Part shown: positions 45,899 through 56,828 of the stretch, piece by piece
Numbering within the stretch: position 1 is the first letter of the stretch
Layout: each line of letters begins with the position of its first letter
Assembly (NCBI RefSeq): GCF_024166365.1
Contig: NC_064822.1
Span: 110,682,823 to 110,746,822 of the forward strand
DNA: 64,000 nt
Direction: 5' to 3'
Source of the DNA: Elephas maximus indicus
Lineage: Eukaryota; Chordata; Mammalia; Proboscidea; Elephantidae
Notes under the pieces: generated by a model
What the model was told of the DNA's origin: nothing
What the model saw: the letters and a program-made list of their open reading frames with translations, nothing else
The model's database searches: none
Position numbers and translations under genes: made by a program

Positions 45899-46034
45899 AA
45901 ATTTGGAAAATGCATAATTTTGCTTTCGTCATAATTATGTTTGGAGGATTTAACAATAAAAAACGTGTACTTAATACAGTATTTGACAAATAGAAAGAGT
46001 TTTTTAATTACTATCAATTCTTTAAGAATGTGCT

Positions 46035-47983
46035 AGTGGAGAGGTGCAGCGAAGATGGCAGAATAGTCGGATGTTTCTTATCACCCCTTTTACAGCAAAG
46101 ACCTTAAAAAACAAGTGAATCAAATACATGTGACAATCTAGGAACCCTAATCATCAAAGACAAAGGTGAATAATCGGACTGAGCAGTAGGCGGAAGGAGA
46201 GACAATTCAAAAGTGGCGGAAACAGGGAACTACAGGTCACAGGAGCACTAGCACCCTGCTAGCTGAGCCCGCACAGTATACACGGGCTGAGGCAAGCAGC
46301 AACATCTCAAGGTGAGGTCCACCACATCTGGTGCAGCCAAGCAGCAGTTAATCTGCACACACCTCTAGAGAAAAACAGGAGTGACACCAAACCTAAGAAA
46401 GTTAAGAGCAAGCTCCCAACCTACCATGAGCACTAGCAAGATAAACCCTCCCCTCACCTTCATCTCACCCATCCCTCATCCCACTCCAACTCCAGTCCTG
46501 TGGCATTCAACACCACAACCCGTAAGCCAGAAACCCAGAGCTCGTCAGGAGGTCCTGCCCGTTGACCCAGCTACTGGCAGATGGGGTTCATGGACTTGCA
46601 GTGGGCTTCACCTTCACCCAGTCCCTGGTGGGCTGATTCAACACCACATCCCCTGATTAGCGTAAAACGACAGGACATACACCTGAAACCCATTTTCACC
46701 TGCAGAAGCCAATAGGAAGCTGCATATTTGTGACATTCAACACCACCCTGCCCACTAAAAAGGGGCCACATCTACCCACACTGGGTGCCTGAGGGCTGGC
46801 AGTACCACACACTCCATCTAGCCATCCACGACAGGGACTTGAGAATTAGTTGTGCCTTCCAATCCCCCAGCCAAAGGCACTAGGTTCCCAAGGCCTGGCT
46901 GCACTACCCACCCACTATGCACACTAGGAGACAGGGTTATGCCCTCCATCCAGGCACCCAGGGGCAGCTATCAGCCCCTTGCCTTGCCCCACACATTGCC
47001 CCCCCCACAACCAGAGATCTGTGTCTACTCTGAACACCCCCATGCAGCACTGCCCACCTAGGACTGTAAGTGAGAGTGTGCACTACATGGTGACCAATGA
47101 TCCAGGCACCTGTGCCCTGAATAACCACACCTGTGCAAAAACATTGAACAGACTCCTGGGCTCACACAGCTAGTAGCTGCTCTAACCACCTGGAGACAAG
47201 ACATGAGAATTTCAACAGTGGCAACAACCAAAGCAGCTCACATGCCCAGCCTACTTGGACATATTAAAACCAAACAAAACAAAAATACGGGAGGCAGTAA
47301 ATAAAAATAAAATAAATCAATAAGTAAATTAATAATTTACTGATTCTTTGGAGACAACAGTCAATATCAAATCACATAAAGAAGCAGGACAGGATGACCC
47401 CAGCAAGCAATCAAAATAAAGAACCAGAAGACCTTCTAGAGGAAGATAATGCAATGGAACTACCTGGTAAAGAATTCAAAAGACTAATATACAGAGCTCT
47501 CCAAGAGATCAGGAAGGAGATCAGGCAAAATTCAGACCAAGCCAAGGAATGCACAGACAAAGCAATAGAAGAATTCAGGAAAATAATACAAGATCAAAAG
47601 ACAGAATAAACAGGCTGCTAGAAAGCATACGAAGACAGCAACTAGAACTCCAAAAGATTAACAATAAAATTTCAGAATTAGACAATTCCATAAAAGGTTG
47701 TAGGAGTAGAATTGAAACAATGGAAGTCAGAATAAGTGAGATTGAAGATAAATCCCTTAACAGCAATTTGTTAGAGAAAAAAATCTGAAAAAAAAATGAA
47801 GAAAGCCCAAGAATTATGTTGGATACTAAAAGGAAAAACCTACCACTTACTGGAGTACCAGAACAGGTGTGGGAGATAATTAAAAACACAGAATTGTTGA
47901 TGATGTGCTGGCAGAAAACATCCTTAATATAGTGAAAGACAAGAAGATATCTGTCCAAGAAGCTCAATGAAACCCATACGGAG
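46035..47983 (+). mobile_element. L1 5' portion (5' UTR and partial ORF1), plus strand
   Basis: It opens with GAGAGGTGCAGCGAAGATGG, an L1-like 5' start, followed by a C-rich 5' UTR containing imperfect tandem units (an ATTCAACACCAC phrase recurs near 46503, 46632 and 46734). ORF1 begins at about 47394 (MTPASNQNKEPEDLLEEDNA), with ELPGKEFKRLIYRALQEIRK and NSDQAKECTDKAIEEFRKII parallel to the ORF1 of the full-length L1. A stop at about 47607 and later frameshifts break it. The element stops at about 47983 in the ISMQDAYQTPY region, where an RTE begins. ORF2 is missing. Confidence 0.88.
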
Positions 47984-49918
47984 TGACTGTTGCTGTTAGG
48001 TGCCATCGAGTTGGTTCCGACTTATAGCAGCCCTATACACAACAGAATGAAACACTGCATGGTCCTGCACCATCCTTACAATCATTGTTACGCTTGAGCC
48101 CATTGTTGTAGCCACTGTGTCAGTCCACCTTGTTGAGGGTCTTCCCCTTTTCTGCTGACCCTGTACTTTACCAAGCATGATGTCCTTCTCCAGGGACTGA
48201 TCCCTCCTGACAACATGTCCAAAGTATGTAAGACGCAGTCTTGCCATCCTTGCCTCTAAGGAGCATTCTGGTTGTACTTCTTCCAAGACAGATTTGTTCA
48301 TTCTTTTGGTAGTCCATGGTATACTCAATATTCTTCGCCAACACCACAATTCAAAGGAGTCAGTTCTTCTTCAGTCTTCCTTATTCTTTGTCCAGCTTTC
48401 ACATGCATATGATGCAACTGAAAATACCATGGCTTGGGTCAGGCACACCTTAGTCTTCAAGGTGACATCTTTGTTTTTCAACAAAAGATTTGCCCAATGC
48501 AATGCGTCTTTTGATTTCTTGACTGCTGCTTCCATGGGTGTGGACTGTGGATCCAAGTAAAATGAGATCCTTGACAACTTCAATCTTTTCTCCATTTATC
48601 ATGATGTTGCTCTTTGGTCCAGTTGTGAGGACTTTTGTTTTCTTTATGTTGAGGTGTAATCAGTAAGTGCTTCAAGTCCTCTTCACTTTCAGCAAGGAAG
48701 GTTGTGTCATCTGCATAACGCAGGTTGTTGATGAGTCTTCTTCCAGTCCTGATGTCCTGTTCTTCTTCATATAGTCCAACTTCTCAGATTATTTGCTCAG
48801 CATAAAGATTGAACAGGTATGGTGAAAGGATACAACTCTGATGCACACCTTTTCTGACGTTGAAACCACTCAGTATCCTCTTGTTCTGTCCAAACAACTG
48901 CCTCTTGATCTATGTACAAGTTCCTCATGAGCATGATTAAGTGTTCTGGAATTCCCCTTCTTTGCAATGTTATCTGTAATTTGTTATGATCCACACAGTC
49001 GAATGCCTTTGCATAGTCAATAAAACAGAGGTAAACATCCTTCTAGTATTCTCTGCTTTCAGCCGGGATCCATATGACATCAGCAATGATATCCCTGGTT
49101 CCACATCCTCTTCTGAATCCAGCTTGAATTTTTGGCAGTTTCCTGCTTATATACTGCTGCAGCCATTTTTGAATGATCTTCAGCAAAATTTTGCTTGCAT
49201 GTGATATTAATGATATTGTTCTATAATTTCCGTATTCGGTTGGATCACCTTTCTTGGGAATAGGCATAAATGTGGATCTCTTCCAGTCATTTGGCCAGGA
49301 AGCTGTCTTTCATATTTCTTCGCATAGATGAGTGAGCACTTCCCGCGCTGCATCTGTTCCTTGAAACATCTCAGTTGATATTCTGTCAATTCTCGGAGCC
49401 TTGTTTTTCTCCAGTGCCTTCAGTGCAACTTGGACTTCTTCCTTCAGTAACGTCAGTTCCTGATCATATGCTACCTCTTGAAATAGTTGAAGGTCGACTA
49501 ATTCTTTTCAGTGTAATGACTGTGTATATTCCATCCATTTTCTTTTGAGGCTTCCTGTGTCATTTAGTATTTGCCCCATAGAAACCTTCACTATTGCAAC
49601 CTGAGGCTTGAAATTTTTCTTCAGTTCTTTCAGCTTGAGGAACACTGAGTGTATCCTTCCCTTTTGGTTTTCTATCTCCAGCACTTTGAACATGTCACTG
49701 TAATACTTTGTCTTCTCGAGCCGCCCTTTGAAATCTTCTGTTCAGTTCTTTTACTTCAGCATTTCTTCCTTTTGCTTTAGCTACTTGACCTTCAAGAGCA
49801 AGTTTCAGAGTTTCTTCTGAGAGTCATCTTGGTCTTTTTTTTTCCTTTCCTTTCTTTTCAATGACCCCTTGCTTTCTTCATGTATGATGTCCTTGATGTC
49901 GTTCCACAACTCATCTGG
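47984..49918 (-). mobile_element. RTE-type LINE, minus strand
   Basis: It starts with TGTTGCTGTTAGGTGCCATC and extends through the RT and linker to about 49918. Protein traces: LTYFGHVVRRDQSLEKDIML, MWCWRRILSIPWTTKRMNKS (48200-48349), an intact YADD codon run at about 48705-48720, CASELYPF where RQGCILSP is expected, and KLPKIQAGFRRGCGTRDIIA at 49043-49267. It covers the 3' two thirds of the element; the endonuclease is missing. It has small deletions (for example near 48482 and 48660) but is less worn than other copies here. Confidence 0.9.
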
Positions 49919-49953
49919 TACCAACCCAGTGGCACCTAACAACAGCAACAACA
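49919..49953 (+). repeat. RTE or SINE 3' terminus in inverted orientation
   Basis: CCCAGTGGCACCTAACAACA then GCAACAAC is a plus-strand copy of the terminal sequence, directly abutting the minus-strand RTE. The RTE block is therefore bounded by short inverted copies of the same terminus. Confidence 0.75.
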
Positions 49954-49954
49954 T

Positions 49955-51235
49955 TCTTCAAGATTAAATTCTATTTTTTCTCATTAGTATAGTGTATTTG
50001 TTACAATTAATAAACAAGTATTGATATGTAATTATTAACAAATGTCCATATTTATTGAAATTTCTTTAGTTTTTTCCCTCATATTCTTTTTCTGTTTTAG
50101 GATCCAACCAAGGGAGTACATTAGATTTAGTCAGCATGTTTCCATGATGATTCCTCTGGCAGTGACAGTTCTCAGAACTTAGAAGTTTTTAGGAGTACTG
50201 GTTAGGTATTTTATAGACTATCCCTCTTTTGGAATTTGTCTGATATTTTTCTCATGCTTAGACTGGGGTTATTGGTTTGGGGGAGGAAGATAATTGAGTT
50301 TGTAAAGTGTCATTTTCATCACATCATATCAAGAGTACATGCTATCGCCATGACTTATCACTGTTGATCAACAGGCTGAGATACTGCTCGCCAGATTTCT
50401 CCACAGTAAAGTTACTCTTTTCCTCTCCTTTCCATGATATGCTGTTTGGATGGAAATCTCTATGCATAGCCCACACTTATAATGGGGAGTTATGGTTAAC
50501 CTCCTTGAGGGCAGAGAATTTACATAAATTATTTGGAATTCTTCTGAAGGGGAGGTAGATCTTGTCTCCATTGTTTAATGTACTTGACCTTTTACTTACA
50601 TTGGTGTAGGCTCATGGCTATTTATTCTAAACTTTGAGTCTTATAACCCAATATTTTGTTTTATTGCTCAAATTGTTCCAGATTTAGCCACTGGATGTTC
50701 TTTCATTTGACTTCTGTGTCTCTTTGACATATCCCCACCATTGTGTTATTTATTTATTTTAGCACTTCCTTAAGCTCTGGCACTACAAGATACTTCAGGC
50801 TCATCTTATATAATTTCTGTCCCAGTCCTACAATCAGCCGTTTCTCTGAGGATCCTGGTTCACTTATTAGAGAATGCTTTACGCTAAGATCTGGATATTA
50901 TGTGTCCTGGTTATTACCAAGGTATAATTGCTTCTAGGCTCTGTCACCTGACAGAGCAACCAAATATATGTGTATATACCAACCTGTATATATACACATT
51001 TCTATAAATATCACTATATATTACCATCTATATCTATATGAAGCTAAACATGAGTTCATACTGATGTGTCCAACTGTAATCCAGTACCACTGGGATCATT
51101 TTAGCCTTCTACCCTTCTTTCTCTGAAACCTTCCACCCCAACAGTGAGAAATCTGGCTCCCATAATCTCTAATTAATTTACATAATTGTTCAGTTCCAGA
51201 ATACATGGAAAGCAGTATCAGAATAGTTAATCCAT
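49955..51235 (+). mobile_element. Old L1 3' UTR, plus strand
   Basis: Typical phrases of an older mammalian L1 3' UTR (L1M type by recall): TTAGGTATTTTATAGACTAT, TCATCACATCATATCAAGAG, GACTTATCACTGTTGATCAA, TTGGAATTCTTCTGAAGGGG, TACAAGATACTTCAGGCTCA, GAAGCTAAACATGAGTTCAT and CCAACAGTGAGAAATCTGGC. It is closely similar to 55440-56640, which lies on the other side of duplication copy B in the same orientation. Confidence 0.7.
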
Positions 51236-53210
51236 ACCTCTGTGGGACAAATTAACACTAATTAGTATTTCTTCTCTCATTTTTCTTTCTGCATTATAAC
51301 AAAATGTTTGACTGGCCAGAGAGATCTTTAGTCCCTCGTGAACATCCTGCAGAGGGAAAACCCACCACTTTGGTTTCTTTCCTCATGAGAAAATTTCTCT
51401 GAGGATCCGTCACACATCTGTTTGTTGGTCCAATCAATGAAAAACTACAGCCAATTAAAATAAAAATAAGAGATAAGCTACAATTTTTACTAGTACTTTT
51501 TCTTCTTAGCAAATTGAACTCTGATTTGGACAGTGAGGAAATGCATTCCATGTTGCAGAAAGACTTTTTGTCAAACAAAGGTTTGCTTTTTCCTTTCATA
51601 TTTTTGTTTCTTTATGCATTTACTTCACTTCACATACAGTATACGTTTTACTAAGATCAGAAGTAGCATTCGTTATTGCTGATATGTCTTATTTACGTAC
51701 CGTTTATTCTCCACAATCTTTTACACTGTATTAGTTATATTTCTCCCATTTCATTATTTATTTATTTTTTGTCCTTTCCAAACTACAGTTTTATAGTTGA
51801 TAGGCTGTGCCACAGGTTTTTTTTTTTTTTTTTGACTATTCTTCTGCCTTCTAGAATCAATCAACATTTATGATTTTAATTTTTTTTAAAGTAAAAATTT
51901 TAACTGTACCAAATTGATTCTAATATATTTCCATAGGCCCAAACTGCATTAAAATAATGTCAAAGTATTGATGAAACCATAACAACAACAGGAGTTATAA
52001 TGAGACATTTCCATAGTTCGAAAATTGTTGACATTTTTAAATCATTTGTCAGTTGTTGTTTTTAACATTTAATTGGTAGAATACTGAATAATAAACCAGT
52101 ATGCTGCTCAGTGTCATGATTTAACAAGTCTCTTAAATCTATTTTTGTCTCAGCTTCATCATTCGTAAGATAAGAATTAAAAAATACTTCCTCTCTGTAC
52201 CTCTCTACTGTATTTTATTTAAGAACAGTTTATGGTCACAATAATGTAAACTAAAATAAATATAATTCAAGCTTGTGTCAATACACATTTATTATACTTT
52301 TTTATTTATAACTATCTTTGAATTGTCCTGTGTGCCTTTATGTTATTCATATGCATAAATCTTTTTATTTATAATTTGGTTTGCCTATATCTGAAAAGAC
52401 AGAAAACTCTCTGAATGAGATCTTAGAACCCTCCATTTGCATTTCAATATTCAAAATCTGAAGAGGAAAATAGAAGGAAGAAAGTGAAAGAGGAAGAAAG
52501 GGAGGAAGGAAGAAAGGGAGATAAACAATAGAGCCTGATTTCATTGTGCTTAGTGAACATAAGCAAGAATCACTTCAGTTTTTAGCAAATAAACTGTGTC
52601 ACTAAGACTGTGTATACCATAACAGGGGCACAAGTAATGGAAAACAAAGATATGAGGTTAATGTGTAAAAGACAGTGGTTCTATTTGTTAGATGACTTTT
52701 CATGATGTCTGGAATCTTCTTTCTACTAGAAGGAAGACATATGTAATCATGTATCATTTTCTTATAGTAGGCAAAAAAAAAAAACTAAAATAAATGTTTA
52801 TTATTTTTAGAAAATGAAACTGTCAGTTGAGCCATATTTTCACTCTAAATAAAAATCTGAAGTAACTGACATTGTCTGTGAGAAATAGTCTCCACTCAGG
52901 AAGGCAACTTTCAATGGTAGAAAACTGAAAATGAATCAAGAAATCAAAAAAATCTTGGTTCCAGATATTTACCTAGAATCTCCATTTTCCCAGAGCACAC
53001 CTAGAGGGGTAGTTTGCATCAATTGCAAATAAATATATCTAAAAGATGAACCAATCACATTGAATTGTTCCCTAGGAAAAACTTGTTTTAATCCAGTATT
53101 AGCATTTATTACTGTTTTGGGAAATATTGGGAAAAATACGATGGAGCAAAAAATTTTCCATGCTAATTCACCAGTTCTGTTATTTTTTACTAAAACAGGT
53201 ATTCTGGTTA

Positions 53211-53242
53211 CTTGTTTCTTTCCTTTTTTCCTATCCCTCCAG
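53211..53242 (+). promoter_or_regulatory. Likely splice acceptor, copy B
   Basis: Pyrimidine tract from 53211 ending ATCCCTCCAG at 53242, the counterpart of 28481-28505. A SINE now separates it from the ATG at 53459, so a transcript spliced here would carry about 216 bases of 5' UTR before the start instead of 19. Confidence 0.6.
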
Positions 53243-53247
53243 TTGCA

Positions 53248-53436
53248 GTAAGGTAAGTGCTAGGCTGCTAACCAAAAGGTTGGTGGTCAAATCAATCCAG
53301 TTGCCCCATAGGAGAAAGACCTGGTGATCTGCTCCCATAAAGATTACAGCCTAGAAAACCCTATGGGGCAGTTCTACTTTGTCACATGGCATCTCTATGA
53401 GTTGAAAATCAACTTGATGGCACCTAACAACAACAA
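53248..53436 (+). repeat. AfroSINE inserted just upstream of OR copy B
   Basis: It holds the SINE middle and end (GTGCTAGGCTGCTAACCAAA, GATCTGCTCCCATAAAGATT, CCTATGGGGCAGTTCTACTT, ACTTGATGGCACCTAACAAC) with an AAC tail like the RTE. It has lost the first bases of its tRNA head. A short direct repeat CAGTTGCA at 53240-53247 and 53437-53444 brackets it, and copy A has one CAGTTGCA at 28503-28510. The insertion is therefore a clean event in copy B after duplication. Confidence 0.88.
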
Positions 53437-53458
53437 CAGTTGCACTTACGCCTCAGGC

Positions 53459-54394
53459 ATGAAGAGCGAGATGAGTAGGAATTACTCAGAGTTGACAGAG
53501 TTTATTCTACTGGGATTCAGAACCGCTCCTGGGCTACAGATCCTCTTATTCCTAGTGATTTTGCTAATCTACATAGTCATTGTGGTGGGAAATATCAGCA
53601 TGATAATTGTCATTAAGGTGGACTCCAGACTTCACATCCCTATGTATTTCTTCCTCAGAAACTTGTCCTATTTAGACCTCTGCTACCCCACTGTCATTGC
53701 TCCCAAAATTCTAGCGAACTTCTTGTCTAACGAAAAGAAAATTTCTTACAGTGGCTGTATAGCCCAATTTTTCTTCTTTGCCCTCTTTGTCACAACTGAA
53801 TGCTTTCTTCTGGCTGTGATGGCATTTGATCGATTCTCAGCCATTTGCTCTCCCCTCCTTTACCCTATGCACATGTCCCAGAAGGTCTGTGTTCGGTTGG
53901 TAACTGGTTCGTATATCTGTGGAGTCATTAACTCCGTAGTACACACAGGTTTCACCTTCAGTTTGCGTTTCTGTGAAGAAAACAGATTGGACCACTTTTT
54001 CTGTGATGTCCCAGCCCTGATTGAGATCTCATGTGTTGACACCTTTGTGAATGAGATTGTGCTGTTTGTTCTCTCTGCTTTTATTGTCATCACTACGACA
54101 ATGGCTATTCTGATATCTTATGCTTATATCCTCTCCACTGTCTTGAAGATCCCCTCGACTCAGGGCAGGAGTAAGACCTTCTCCACCTGTGGTTCCCATA
54201 TAGCAGCGGTAAGCTTATTCTATGGGACTGTGTTCTTCATGTATGCTCAACCTGGGGCCATTGCCTCACCCCAGCAAAACAAGATTGTTGCTGTGTTCTA
54301 CACACTTATAATACCAATGCTCAACCCTCTAATATACAGTCTGAGAAACAGAGATGTGAAAGATGCTGTGAAAAGAATATTATGTGGGAAATGA
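53459..54394 (+). CDS. Olfactory receptor, class II, family 9-like (copy B)
   Basis: An intact 311-residue receptor starting MKSEMSRNYSEL, the paralogue of copy A. The same landmarks are present: NYS at residue 8, PMYFFL at 61-66, Cys100 and Cys182, MAFDRFSAIC at 121-130, KTFSTCGSH at 239-247 and PMLNPLIYSLRN at 286-297. Against copy A it differs at 20 of the first 156 residues (for example C71Y, S77P, A115C, V137M) and at only one of the last 155 (D236G). The open frame extends upstream to 53324, but those 45 residues come from the SINE, so I reject that start. The gene is likely functional unless the inserted SINE affects its expression. Confidence 0.95.
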   Translation: MKSEMSRNYSELTEFILLGFRTAPGLQILLFLVILLIYIVIVVGNISMIIVIKVDSRLHIPMYFFLRNLSYLDLCYPTVIAPKILANFLSNEKKISYSGCIAQFFFFALFVTTECFLLAVMAFDRFSAICSPLLYPMHMSQKVCVRLVTGSYICGVINSVVHTGFTFSLRFCEENRLDHFFCDVPALIEISCVDTFVNEIVLFVLSAFIVITTTMAILISYAYILSTVLKIPSTQGRSKTFSTCGSHIAAVSLFYGTVFFMYAQPGAIASPQQNKIVAVFYTLIIPMLNPLIYSLRNRDVKDAVKRILCGK

Positions 54395-54900
54395 TCCTCT
54401 CACTGATGTTTTTAAGACCATCAGTTAGTGGACACGATTTGTTTTCTAAGACTTCTAGTTCAAAATATGTCTGGTCCCAGAATTTTTATATCTAAATATG
54501 TACTCAGTGTATGGCATGTGAAATACTGTAAAAATGTAGTTTTACCACCTAGAAACAACCACTGTAAGCATTTTATTCTACTTTCTTATAATATTTATTT
54601 ATTAATCAAATGTAAATAAATTAAATTAAATTAAATGTATATGTATACATTTATGTATGCACACATGCATGTATATGTATTTCAAAATTGGGACCACACT
54701 TTAGGAATTTTTTCATTGTTACCTTTTCACTTAACTCATTTTGTTTACAGAAAAACATTTATCAATGTCATTAAATAGTCTATAAATGTATGAATTTTGA
54801 TGTTTTTATAACATTGTAGAATATTGATGCACCATTATTAGCTTAAACAGCACTTCTTACTACACATTTCCTGCACTGCAATGGGATATGAAATGATTCA

Positions 54901-55099
54901 AGGATTTATCTTTGTGGGATCACGTTGACAACAGCATCTCAAAAGGTTAGGTGAGAAGCTTAGGAGGCAGTTACTGTATGCTGATGGTGGTGGAGTAATT
55001 TGGAAAGGGATGGCAAGAACAGTTATACAACTTGAAGAATGTAAACAATGTTACTAGACTGTACATGTAGAATTTGTTGGAATGGTGTATCTTTTTTCA
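54901..55099. other. Short spacer, nothing recognised
   Basis: Sequence after the duplication edge, without a recognised repeat. Confidence 0.4.
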
Positions 55100-55136
55100 T
55101 GTATAGGTTGGAGTTGACTCAACTGCAACAGGTTTT
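55100..55136 (+). repeat. AfroSINE 3' end fragment
   Basis: ATAGGTTGGAGTTGACTCAA then CTGCAACAGGTTTTT resembles the end of the SINE (GTCGGAATCGACTCGA-type). Only about 35 bases remain. Confidence 0.5.
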
Positions 55137-55169
55137 TTTAATGTACATTTTCATAAAAAACATTAAAAA

Positions 55170-55435
55170 GATATCTTTAGTATTTTGATAGAAATTGCAT
55201 TAAACTTGTACATAAATTTAGGGAAAATTGACATCTTTGCCATATTGCATCTTCCAATCCTTGAGCACCGTATGTCTCCCAATTTATTTAGATCTTTGAT
55301 TTGCTTTGTCAGCATTCTCTAGTTTTCATCATATAAGTCCTATAGATGTTCTATTTACCACTTTTTTTAACAGTTCTATATGATATTTTTTATTTGATGT
55401 ACATTGCCAATATATAAAATAGAATTGATTTTTTT
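55170..55435 (-). mobile_element. Old L1 ORF2 fragment, minus strand
   Basis: Reads as the antisense of L1 ORF2: TTTTGATAGAAATTGCATTA, GACATCTTTGCCATATTGCA and TCTTCCAATCCTTGAGCACC are well-known ORF2 phrases. No intact frame. Confidence 0.65.
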
Positions 55436-55439
55436 TTAA

Positions 55440-56640
55440 AAAGTCATTTTTAGAACTGTTTGAGGTATCCAGAGAATTTGGAAAGACAACAGAGTTCCCA
55501 TACACTGTACACAGTTTTCTTTATTGTTAACATTTACATTAGTATACTAAATTTGTTATGATTAGTAAAAAAATATTGGTATATTAACTAAAGTCCATAC
55601 TTATTCAGATTTCTTTATTTGTTATTTGATGTCTTTTTTCTGTTTCAAGATTCCAACCAGGATACCATATTACATTTAGTTATCATGTCTCTGTAGGCTC
55701 CTCTGGTTTTAACAGTTTTTAGACTTCCCTTGATTTGGTGGAGCCCTGGCGGCACAGTGGTTAAGAGGTCAGGCTGCAAACTAAAGGACTGGGAGTTTGA
55801 ATCCACCAGCTGCTCCTTGGAAACCCTATAGGGCAGTTCTACTCTGTCCTATAGGGTCGCTATGAGTTGGAATTGACTTGACAGCAACCGGTTTAATTTT
55901 TTAGTTTGATTCGATGACCTTAGCAGTATTTAGGAGTACTTGTTAGGTATTTTATAGACTGTCTTTTTATTCAAATTCATCTTATGTTTTTCTCAAGATT
56001 AGATGGAGGTTGTGGGTTGCTGGGAGGAAGATCACAGGGCTAAGTGCCATTTTCATCACCTCATATCAAGGGTAAATACTATCATCATGAGTTATCACTG
56101 TTGATGTTGACCTTAATCACCCAGCTAAGATAGTGTTTGTCAGGTTTTTCCACTGTAATGTTACTGTTTTTCTTCTACTTTCCATATTACACTCTTTGGA
56201 TGGAAGTTACCGTGCACAACCTATGCTTAAGTAATGGGGAGCTTTGTTTAAACTTTGTGATGGCAGAGAATTGTGTGGAATTCTTCTGCAGGGGAGGATT
56301 GTCTGTTCTTCATTTATTATTCAATCATTTATTTATTTGGTGTGGACTCATGACTATTTATTTTGTACTTTTTTTTTTTTTGAGTTATAATCCAACCCTT
56401 TGTGTTTTTTTGCTCAAATTATTCCAGATTTGCCACTGGAAGTTCTTTCAGTTGGCTTCTGTGTTTCTTTGGCATATCCTATTTATATTCATTATTATAA
56501 ACTATTATTTAACTTTATTTTGTCATTTTAAGTATTTTTTGTTCTTTCTGCATTCCTCCTTTTTGTATTTTTCTATTGAGAAAATAATTTCCTGCTGTTT
56601 ACCTCTTTAAAAAGAATAAGCCTATATTATATTATGTCAA
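55440..56640 (+). mobile_element. Old L1 3' UTR, plus strand, with SINE insert
   Basis: Second copy of the 3' UTR type at 49955-51235: CATTTACATTAGTATACTAA, TTAGGTATTTTATAGACTGT, CACCTCATATCAAGGGTAAA and GGAATTCTTCTGCAGGGGAG. An AfroSINE (55740-55893) interrupts it. An open frame at 56137-56610 comes from the UTR and is not a gene. Confidence 0.7.
55740..55893 (+). repeat. AfroSINE
   Basis: Short-form copy from GGAGCCCTGGCGGCACAGTG through CCACCAGCTGCTCCTTGGAA to TTGGAATTGACTTGACAGCA. Fits the family well. Confidence 0.9.
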
Positions 56641-56828
56641 TTGTATTTATATTTAGCACATAGTGTTACATTTTTTACTTTTTAAATTTTATAACCAAAT
56701 TATTTAGCTCATTTTTCATGAGCTTTTGTAAAATTATACATGCCTTTCAGTTGTCCTTGCACTATAAATAAATAACCTGGTGTGTGAGAAACTTTTTTTT
56801 CCTGAAAATGTTTTGTACCATCATAACA

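Larger units (their letters stand above)
51245..54900. repeat. Segmental duplication, copy B (contains an OR gene)
   Basis: Colinear with 26480-30822. It holds the second OR paralogue and its upstream region. It differs from copy A by a SINE just before the OR start, by lacking the 27945-27998 SINE remnant, and by lacking about 0.9 kb after the OR (equivalent of 29515-30412). A purine-rich GGAAGAAAG stretch lies at 52458-52523. Confidence 0.88.

Noticed and set aside
46381-47173. Open frames in a C-rich region, apparently gene-like
   Set aside because: They lie in the 5' UTR of a plus-strand L1 and follow its repeated phrases.
53324-53458. Upstream extension of the OR copy B frame (45 residues)
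   Set aside because: It is translated AfroSINE sequence, with an NNNN run from the AAC tail.
56137-56610. 157-codon hydrophobic open frame
   Set aside because: It is an old L1 3' UTR, with a T-rich sequence that gives Phe and Leu on translation. The same DNA recurs at 50300-50900 without the frame.
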